Part shown: piece after piece, positions 1-3,098 of the stretch
Numbering within the stretch: position 1 is the stretch's first letter
Layout: each line of letters begins with the position of its first letter
Origin: Candidatus Uhrbacteria bacterium
Lineage (GTDB): Bacteria > Patescibacteriota > Patescibacteriia > UBA9934 > UBA11717
Assembly (NCBI GenBank): GCA_018701105.1
Contig: JABIWD010000040.1
Coordinates: 1-5,410 of the forward strand
Length of the DNA stretch: 5,410 nt
Direction: 5' to 3'
Translations under genes and position numbers: made by a program
Notes under the pieces: model-generated
Databases searched by the model: none
The model's input: the letters and a program-made list of their open reading frames with translations, nothing else
Told to the model about the DNA's origin: nothing

Positions 1-744
1 CCAGAGGCTACACGGACCGCGAAGGGTCAGGCACTGGTGAACTTCTTGAATCTTGGGCAAGGAGAGGATGTGACTTCTGTATTGTCTTTGGATGAGATGG
101 ATGGCATTAAGTACTTGATGATGGTGACTAAACTTGGAACTATCAAGAAGACTGAGCTCAAGGATCTCGTGAACGTTAGAAGCAACGGTTTGATCGCGAT
201 CAAGCTTAAGGGCGGAGACCGACTAGAGTGGGTGAAGCCATCGTCCGGAAAGGATGACGTGATGCTTGTTACCAAGAATGGAATGTCTATCCGCTTCAAC
301 GAGAAGCACGTTCGTGCGATGGGTCGCGTAGCGGCAGGTGTGCGGGGGATCAAGATGAAGGGAGATGACACCATTGTTGGAATGGCGGTCGTTAGCTCAC
401 CATTGATCACTAAGGGGCGCGCCGAACTGCTCGTGATCATGCAGAATGGTTACGGAAAGCGAACGAGTGTAAAGGAATACAAGGATCAGAATCGAGGAGG
501 ATCGGGAGTGAAGACAGCGAATATCACGACCAAAACTGGCCCAATTGTGGGAATGCGCGTGATTAATAACGAGGATCTTGGAGACATTTTGATCATGTCA
601 GAGCAGGGACAGGTAATCCGAACCAAAATGAAGACTGTATCCGTTCTTGGACGAGCTACACAGGGGGTCAGAATCATGAGATTCAAGAAAGACGGTGATT
701 CTGTTGCCTCGATCGCACTATTGTCCGAGAATATAGAGTCCTAA
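1..744 (+). CDS. gyrA: DNA gyrase subunit A, C-terminal part (5' end outside window)
   Basis: Only the last 247 codons are present; the frame is open from base 1 and ends at TAA 742-744. GyrA is the DNA-cleaving subunit of gyrase, which introduces negative supercoils using ATP. Its C-terminal beta-pinwheel wraps DNA. This fragment lies within that pinwheel: it opens with TRTAKGQALVNFLNL, typical of a GyrA blade, and shows repeated blade signatures, MGRVAAGVRGIKM and LGRATQGVRIMRF (GRxxxGVR), each after a [LI]xxxxxxG hairpin strand. YKDQNRGGSGVKT is a GyrA-box-like turn, but in a late blade; the canonical GyrA box and the N-terminal catalytic tyrosine domain lie upstream of the window. ParC is the main alternative, but the regular run of blades and the TRTAKGQ..VN.L.L block favour GyrA. 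The protein ends in LLSENIES, with no long acidic tail. A GTG at 37 lies inside the gene and is not its start. Confidence 0.93.
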   Translation, partial: PEATRTAKGQALVNFLNLGQGEDVTSVLSLDEMDGIKYLMMVTKLGTIKKTELKDLVNVRSNGLIAIKLKGGDRLEWVKPSSGKDDVMLVTKNGMSIRFNEKHVRAMGRVAAGVRGIKMKGDDTIVGMAVVSSPLITKGRAELLVIMQNGYGKRTSVKEYKDQNRGGSGVKTANITTKTGPIVGMRVINNEDLGDILIMSEQGQVIRTKMKTVSVLGRATQGVRIMRFKKDGDSVASIALLSENIES

Positions 745-758
745 TGCTTGACTCTATA
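732..758 (+). repeat. 9-bp perfect inverted repeat over the gyrA stop codon
   Basis: TATAGAGTC (732-740) is complementary to GACTCTATA (750-758), with a 9-nt loop that contains the gyrA TAA. As RNA it would form a stable hairpin at the very end of the gyrA message. The bases that follow (GCCCCGTTCTGTTATCTT) are only mildly U-rich, so it is not a classical intrinsic terminator. It may be a weak terminator, a 3'-end-stabilising hairpin or, as DNA, an operator, because its right arm overlaps the candidate -35 box of the rpmF promoter. AGAGTC recurs at 798-803 and could compete for the GACTCT arm in a read-through transcript. Confidence 0.55.
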
Positions 759-776
759 GCCCCGTTCTGTTATCTT
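748..776 (+). promoter_or_regulatory. Candidate sigma-70 promoter for rpmF-nusB-rnc
   Basis: TTGACT (748-753) is followed by 17 nt and then TATCTT (771-776), with TGT directly before it as an extended -10. Transcription would start near 783 and give a leader of about 46 nt before rpmF. The same TTGACT hexamer is the -35 box of the two other candidate promoters in the window (2729-2734 and 2976-2981, - strand), which supports the call. The -10 matches the consensus at 4 of 6 positions. Confidence 0.45.
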
Positions 777-828
777 CAGGTCATTCGTGGCCTCTAAAGA
801 GTCACATTTCACTACCCAATAATTGAAT

Positions 829-996
829 ATGTCAGTACCAAAACATCGACAGACCTCGAGTCGTGTAGGGCGACGACGCTCACACCACGCCATTTCAGCA
901 AAACAGCTTGGAGTGTGTGCAGCATGTAAGGCTCCTACACAGCCTCACCACGCTTGTCCAAAGTGTGGAAACTACGCAGGGCGTTCCGTAAAATAA
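829..996 (+). CDS. rpmF: 50S ribosomal protein L32 (bL32), 55 aa
   Basis: This small gene encodes ribosomal protein bL32 of the large subunit. The product begins MSVPKHRQTSSRVGRRRSHH, the usual basic N-terminus with the RRRSH block that enters the rRNA. It continues into a zinc ribbon with Cys30-x2-Cys33 and Cys43-x2-Cys46 in the context PHHACPKCGNYAGRSV, the typical L32 knuckle. All four zinc-binding cysteines are present. At 55 residues it is close to the usual length of 55-60. ATG 829 is chosen because the conserved MxVPK start follows it directly. There is no Shine-Dalgarno motif in the preceding AATTGAAT. nusB follows after 45 nt and rnc lies further downstream, so the three genes probably form one transcript. 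The identification is secure from the sequence pattern. Confidence 0.95.
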   Translation: MSVPKHRQTSSRVGRRRSHHAISAKQLGVCAACKAPTQPHHACPKCGNYAGRSVK

Positions 997-1003
997 AAAA
1001 AAT

Positions 1004-1024
1004 GAGTCGACCGTGTGTCGGCTC
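1004..1024 (+). promoter_or_regulatory. Hairpin in the rpmF-nusB spacer, before the nusB start
   Basis: GAGTCGAC (1004-1011) pairs with GTCGGCTC (1017-1024) as an 8-bp stem with one T-G pair and the loop CGTGT. The upstream in-frame GTG of nusB (1015-1017) falls in the loop and the top of the stem, which argues against its use and for the ATG at 1042. There is no T tract on the + strand. On the - strand the hairpin is followed by a T run, but no gene on that strand would need a terminator here. It may set the level of nusB relative to rpmF; this is inference. Confidence 0.4.
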
Positions 1025-1041
1025 CAAAAAAGCTCTTTCCT

Positions 1042-1521
1042 ATGTCTAATCGTCACCTTGCTCGAACGCTCGCGATGCAGTCGCTCTACCAATGGGATTT
1101 TCTAGAAAAACCAGCGGACGGAGTAGACAAGATCATTGGTTATATTCGGAACGAATTCGCTCCGGAGTTTGATGATCATGATTACGTTGAGTCGACTGTT
1201 CGAGGTGTCATTGAACATTCAAAGGATATCGACGAAAAGCTAAACCACTTTGCGCCGGACTGGCCATTGGATAGCATGACGTTGGTTGATCGTAATATTT
1301 TGCGCATCGGCGTTTACGAGCTTTTGTATAACCAGAACATTCCATCGAAGGTTGCAATCAACGAAGCTATCGAGATTGCGAAATCTTTTGGTGGGGAAAC
1401 GTCTGGAAAGTTCGTGAATGGTGTCCTTGGAGCGATCTTCAAGGATCAGATGTCACAAGGTATAGAGAAAGAAGCGGACAAGGAGAAGCCCGAGGAGGAA
1501 GCGAAAGCTGAAACTGCTTAA
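1042..1521 (+). CDS. nusB: Transcription antitermination factor NusB, 159 aa
   Basis: NusB is an all-helical RNA-binding protein. With NusE (S10) it binds boxA of rRNA leaders and helps RNA polymerase through rRNA operons. The N-terminus MSNRHLARTLAMQSLYQWDF is the family's first helix. The C-terminal signature is complete: LVDRNILRIGVYELLY, then IPSKVAINEAIEIAKSFGG, then SGKFVNGVLGAIF. ATG 1042 is preferred over the in-frame GTG 1015 because the conserved start SNRHLxR follows it directly, as in relatives, and the extra nine residues (GTG-encoded Met, then SAPKKLFP) are not family-like. No Shine-Dalgarno motif precedes either start. After the core the protein carries an acidic, low-complexity tail of about 22 residues (roughly 138-159, rich in E, K and A), longer than in typical NusB of 130-145 residues. 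It lies between rpmF and rnc in the same direction. This neighbourhood of L32, NusB and RNase III suits a ribosome-biogenesis operon. Confidence 0.95.
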   Translation: MSNRHLARTLAMQSLYQWDFLEKPADGVDKIIGYIRNEFAPEFDDHDYVESTVRGVIEHSKDIDEKLNHFAPDWPLDSMTLVDRNILRIGVYELLYNQNIPSKVAINEAIEIAKSFGGETSGKFVNGVLGAIFKDQMSQGIEKEADKEKPEEEAKAETA

Positions 1522-1528
1522 TCGAAAA

Positions 1529-1558
1529 GGTTGCTTCACTGCCGTTCGCAATGACGCA
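1529..1558 (-). repeat. Intergenic repeat of the GTCATTGCGA...GAAGCAA type (single copy)
   Basis: Read on the - strand, the spacer between nusB and rnc holds TGCGTCATTGCGAACGG followed by CAGTGAAGCAACC. This resembles, from memory, a short intergenic repeat found in many unrelated bacterial genomes, with the form GTCATTGCGAGCGnAGCGAAGCAATC. The ends TTGC (1531-1534) and GCAA (1548-1551) are complementary, as in that family. Only one copy lies in this window, so its repeat nature in this genome is inferred and cannot be seen here. It sits inside a probable operon and has no T tract, so it is not an evident terminator. Confidence 0.5.
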
Positions 1559-1584
1559 CTAGAAAAAAATTAAAACGAAAAGCT

Positions 1585-2277
1585 ATGCAGAAAGATCTTA
1601 CCGATCTGATGCAGGCTCTCGGCGTGAAGTTTCAAAATATTGATACGCTACGCCAAGCGCTTGTTCATCGATCTTATTTGAACGAACATCCTAAGTTTGA
1701 GTTGGCACATAACGAGAGACTAGAGTTTCTTGGAGACGCCGTGCTCGAGTTAGTGGTGACAGAGAACCTATACGGAAACTACCCAAACCCAGAAGGGGAG
1801 CTTACAAACTGGCGTGCGTCGCTAGTGAATGGAGATCGCCTTGCTGATGTTGGACTTACATTGACTCTTGAGGATTACTTGTACTTGAGCCGTGGAGAGA
1901 AGAAGGACGTTGGTGGAAAAGCGCGACGATACATTTTGGCAAATGCAATGGAGGCTGTTATCGGAGCGATTTATCTTGACCTTGGTTGGGATGACGCGAA
2001 GTCGTTCATTGAGCGACACATACTTTCGTTACTCCCGATGATTTTGGAGTCAAAGGAATACATAGATCCAAAATCACGCTTCCAAGAAGCGTCACAAGAG
2101 CACGTTGGCATTACGCCAAGCTACAAAGTGATGGACGAGGAAGGGCCAGACCACGCAAAGGTGTTCACCGTTGCGGTTTACCTAGGCAAAGACAAGATCG
2201 CCCAGGGAACAGGGTCAAGTAAGCAGGAGGCACAGATCGACGCTGCGCGTGCGGGAGTCGAGGCGAAAGGTTGGTAA
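1585..2277 (+). CDS. rnc: Ribonuclease III, 230 aa
   Basis: RNase III cuts double-stranded RNA, as a dimer with Mg2+, to release rRNA precursors and process mRNAs. Both domains are complete. The endonuclease domain (about 5-150) has the signature NERLEFLGDAVLEL at 43-56, with E44, E47 and D51 matching E. coli E38, E41 and D45. SRGEKKDVGGKARRYILAN leads into the second metal-binding segment, where E123 matches the essential E. coli E117. Position 120 is Asn, where E. coli has Asp114. The dsRNA-binding domain (about 159-230) shows DPKSRFQE, GPDHAKVFTVAVYLG and the helix SSKQEAQIDAARAGVEAKGW. Length is normal (220-240). The start ATG 1585 puts the first helix in register. An A-rich stretch precedes it, without a Shine-Dalgarno motif. 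A strong terminator follows 7 nt after the stop, so rnc is the last gene of the operon. Confidence 0.96.
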   Translation: MQKDLTDLMQALGVKFQNIDTLRQALVHRSYLNEHPKFELAHNERLEFLGDAVLELVVTENLYGNYPNPEGELTNWRASLVNGDRLADVGLTLTLEDYLYLSRGEKKDVGGKARRYILANAMEAVIGAIYLDLGWDDAKSFIERHILSLLPMILESKEYIDPKSRFQEASQEHVGITPSYKVMDEEGPDHAKVFTVAVYLGKDKIAQGTGSSKQEAQIDAARAGVEAKGW

Positions 2278-2284
2278 ATACAAG

Positions 2285-2307
2285 CACCCGGGAAACCGGG
2301 TGTTTTT
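2285..2307 (+). terminator. Intrinsic terminator of the rpmF-nusB-rnc operon
   Basis: CACCCGG (2285-2291), a GAAA tetraloop and CCGGGTG (2296-2302) form a perfect 7-bp GC-rich stem, followed at once by TTTTT (2303-2307). It begins 7 nt after the rnc stop codon. This is a textbook Rho-independent terminator for the + strand. Confidence 0.9.
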
Positions 2308-2314
2308 GACAAAC

Positions 2315-2342
2315 AAAACGTCCCACGACAGTGGGACGTTTT
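2315..2342 (-). terminator. 12-bp hairpin terminator of the GIY-YIG gene, possibly bidirectional
   Basis: AAAACGTCCCAC (2315-2326) and GTGGGACGTTTT (2331-2342) form a perfect 12-bp stem with a 4-nt loop. On the - strand the stem ends in GTTTTG and overlaps the stop codon of the GIY-YIG gene. On the + strand it also ends in GTTTTAT, so it can back up the rnc terminator eight bases upstream. A-T pairs at the base and a GC core are typical of bidirectional terminators between convergent genes. Confidence 0.8.
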
Positions 2343-2610
2343 ATAAATACTTGTAACCCAGCTCTCCTAACCTTCTTTGATGCTGTCGCTTGAGCTGCTT
2401 ATGTCCGGCTCCACTCTTCAGAAATACTTCTCGCGACGTTGCGTCAGCTCGATTTACGTAGCATTCAATAGAGACGATAGAAAGGGGTAGTCGATGTTTG
2501 GTACTTCTAACTTCACCAGCACGATGTTGTCGGATACGGTTTCGTACATTATCAGAAAAACCAATGTAAAGTTTATTGTCTGCACAATGTAAGACGTAGA
2601 CGTAATGCAT
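2341..2610 (-). CDS. Single-domain GIY-YIG nuclease family protein, 89 aa
   Basis: The protein is little more than one GIY-YIG nuclease fold of the small stand-alone type (YhbQ-like). Visible motifs: Y3-V4-Y5 in place of GIY, with Y15-I16-G17 as the YIG strand; DNVRNRIRQH, where R25 is the expected catalytic Arg; STKHRLPL, a block common to this subfamily; and SREVFLKSG, with E61 as the metal-binding Glu. All expected catalytic residues are present, so an active metal-dependent DNA nuclease is plausible. The cellular role of these small proteins is not settled; DNA repair or recombination is usually assumed. At 89 residues the length is normal. ATG 2608-2610 places MHYVYVL at the start as in relatives. 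Only a weak purine stretch (AGAAAG) precedes it. The gene converges on rnc, and its stop codon lies inside its terminator hairpin. Its leader, if it starts from the promoter at 2704-2734, would be about 86 nt and contain two dyads. Confidence 0.9.
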   Translation of the reverse strand: MHYVYVLHCADNKLYIGFSDNVRNRIRQHRAGEVRSTKHRLPLSIVSIECYVNRADATSREVFLKSGAGHKQLKRQHQRRLGELGYKYL

Positions 2611-2626
2611 ATCTTTCTATAACGAT

Positions 2627-2643
2627 GCGACGTCTGACGTCGC
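2627..2643. repeat. Dyad 1 with core CGTCTGACG
   Basis: GCGACGT, the spacer CTG and ACGTCGC form a perfect 7-bp inverted repeat around a 3-nt centre, 17 bp upstream of the GIY-YIG start codon. On the + strand a T-rich tract follows (GTTTAGTTTTTT), so it could act as a terminator in that direction, although no + strand gene ends nearby. It shares the 9-bp core CGTCNGACG with the dyads at 2659-2671 and 2767-2781. It could be a hairpin in the GIY-YIG mRNA leader or a protein-binding site on DNA. Confidence 0.5.
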
Positions 2644-2658
2644 GTTTAGTTTTTTGGA

Positions 2659-2671
2659 CCCGTCTGACGGG
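2659..2671. repeat. Dyad 2 with core CGTCTGACG
   Basis: CCCGT, the spacer CTG and ACGGG form a perfect 5-bp inverted repeat. The core CGTCTGACG is identical to that of dyad 1, and the two cores start exactly 30 bp apart (2631 and 2661), about three helical turns. The flanking arm bases differ from dyad 1 but still pair. A second ACGGGT at 2687-2692 could pair instead with ACCCGT 2658-2663, giving an alternative longer-range fold. Confidence 0.5.
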
Positions 2672-2703
2672 CCTCACCCCTTCGATACGGGTTTAATCTT
2701 ACT

Positions 2704-2734
2704 ATAATAACAAACATCCATCGACATTAGTCAA
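2704..2734 (-). promoter_or_regulatory. Candidate promoter for the GIY-YIG gene
   Basis: On the - strand, TTGACT (plus positions 2729-2734) is followed by 19 nt and then TATTAT (2704-2709), with TGT directly before it as an extended -10. The spacing is longer than optimal, but extended -10 promoters tolerate this. The 11-bp sequence CATTGACTAAT around the -35 is repeated exactly in the tRNA promoter at 2976-2981. The whole element overlaps the long hairpin at 2711-2744. Confidence 0.4.
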
Positions 2735-2744
2735 TGGATGTTTG
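2711..2744 (-). terminator. Long hairpin, probable terminator of the tRNA unit
   Basis: CAAACATCCAT (2711-2721) and ATGGATGTTTG (2734-2744) form a perfect 11-bp stem. Three further pairs (GAC with GTC) inside leave an ATTA loop. On the - strand the stem's 3' side ends in GTTTG and is followed by TTATTATAG, a U-rich but interrupted tract. It lies 38 bp past the 3' end of tRNA-Lys and is the best candidate terminator for the tRNA transcript. It also carries the -35 box of the candidate GIY-YIG promoter, so the two functions would overlap. Confidence 0.5.
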
Positions 2745-2756
2745 CGGTTCCTTCGT

Positions 2757-2781
2757 ACGGGGGAAACCCCGTCCGACGGGG
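2757..2781. repeat. Dyad 3 (core CGTCCGACG) with a competing GAAA hairpin
   Basis: Three arms follow each other: ACGGGG (2757-2762), CCCCGT (2767-2772) and ACGGGG (2776-2781). The middle arm can pair with the first around a GAAA tetraloop or with the third around CCG, so the two hairpins exclude each other. The second pairing gives the core CGTCCGACG shared with dyads 1 and 2. The segment lies directly after the CCA end of tRNA-Lys, so on the - strand it is the first structure in the tRNA 3' trailer. The U tract after it is only TTT, so termination there would be weak. Confidence 0.5.
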
Positions 2782-2857
2782 TGGTGCGCGCAGAGGGATT
2801 CGAACCCCCGACCGTTTGGTTAAGAGCCAACTGCTCTACCAACTGAGCTATGCGCGC
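2782..2857 (-). tRNA. tRNA-Lys, anticodon CTT, CCA encoded
   Basis: A full cloverleaf can be folded on the - strand: acceptor GCGCGCA with TGCGCGC, D stem GCTC/GAGC with loop AGTTGGTA, anticodon loop CTCTTAA giving CTT (Lys, reading AAG), a 5-nt variable loop CGGTC, and T arm GGGGG-TTCGAAT-CCCTC. The discriminator is A and the CCA end is encoded (plus positions 2782-2784). The total is 76 nt. The outermost anticodon-stem pair is G27 against A43, a mismatch, leaving four good pairs. It lies 1 nt after tRNA-Arg, so the two are almost certainly cut from one precursor. Confidence 0.96.
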
Positions 2858-2858
2858 A

Positions 2859-2935
2859 TGGTGCAGGATGAGGGATTCGAACCCCCGGCCTTCTGATCCG
2901 AAGTCAGACGCTCTATCCAGCTGAGCTAATCCTGC
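2859..2935 (-). tRNA. tRNA-Arg, anticodon TCG, CCA encoded
   Basis: On the - strand the fold is acceptor GCAGGAT with ATCCTGC, D stem GCTC/GAGC with loop AGCTGGATA, anticodon stem TCTGA/TCAGA with loop CTTCGGA giving TCG (Arg, reading CGA and other CGN codons), variable loop AGGCC, and T arm GGGGG-TTCGAAT-CCCTC. The discriminator is A and CCA is encoded. The total is 77 nt with all stems complete. It is the first gene of the tRNA pair, 18 nt downstream of the -10 box. CGA and other CGN arginine codons are frequent in the neighbouring genes. Confidence 0.96.
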
Positions 2936-2952
2936 ATGTTTGGAACGAGAGA

Positions 2953-2981
2953 ACTATATCAACTTTAGCGTTATTAGTCAA
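2953..2981 (-). promoter_or_regulatory. Promoter of the tRNA-Arg/tRNA-Lys unit
   Basis: On the - strand, TTGACT (plus 2976-2981) is followed by exactly 17 nt and then TATAGT (2953-2958), with TGA directly before it as an extended -10. This is the best sigma-70-type promoter in the window and lies at the right distance from the tRNA-Arg 5' end. A perfect 7-bp inverted repeat (CGTTATT 2969-2975 and AATAACG 2986-2992) brackets the -35 box. The palindrome GCATATGC (2993-3000) lies just upstream. Confidence 0.75.
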
Positions 2982-3011
2982 TGCAAATAACGGCATATGC
3001 TAACAGTCATC

Positions 3012-3046
3012 GATAATTAGCCATACTTGGAGATTATCAACATGGC
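3012..3046. promoter_or_regulatory. Overlapping inverted repeats upstream of the surface-protein promoter
   Basis: GATAAT (3012-3017) is complementary to ATTATC (3033-3038), and GCCAT (3020-3024) is complementary to ATGGC (3042-3046), with TTG/CAA (3027-3029 and 3038-3040) as inner pairs. The second dyad would sit at about -54 to -28 relative to the expected transcription start, where the promoter lacks a recognisable -35 box. That is the usual place for an activator site. Both dyads are short and could be chance; function is inferred only. Confidence 0.3.
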
Positions 3047-3061
3047 AGAGGCGATCTAAGG

Positions 3062-3067
3062 TATAAT
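3062..3067 (+). promoter_or_regulatory. Perfect -10 box for the surface-protein operon
   Basis: TATAAT matches the consensus at all six positions. No good -35 lies 16-18 nt upstream; the nearest partial match is TCAACA (3037-3042) at 19 nt. Transcription from here would start near 3074, downstream of the in-frame ATG at 3066, whose first two bases (AT) lie inside the -10 box itself. This is the main reason for placing the translation start at ATG 3099. Confidence 0.6.
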
Positions 3068-3098
3068 GGATCATATAATTAGAACCAAGTTTAGCAAT

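Noticed and set aside
27..440. 137-codon open frame on the - strand opposite gyrA
   Set aside because: It lies wholly inside the gyrA coding sequence, and its Ser/Pro/Ile-rich product looks like no protein family; it is a reverse-strand shadow.
990..1024. Intrinsic terminator on the - strand (hairpin 1004-1024 followed by a T run on that strand)
   Set aside because: No - strand gene lies upstream that would end here; the A run is part of the rpmF-nusB spacer.
1015..1041. GTG at 1015 as the start of nusB
   Set aside because: It adds nine residues that are not family-like and falls in the loop and stem of a hairpin; the conserved NusB start follows ATG 1042.
2611..2781. CRISPR array or attachment site next to the tRNA genes
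   Set aside because: The repeats here are short, differ in their arms and are unevenly spaced, with no spacer-repeat periodicity. No partial tRNA copy, integrase or insertion sequence is present.
3066..3098. ATG at 3066 as the start of the surface protein
   Set aside because: It overlaps the TATAAT -10 box, so it would lie upstream of the expected transcript start. ATG 3099 gives a normal basic stub before the membrane segment.
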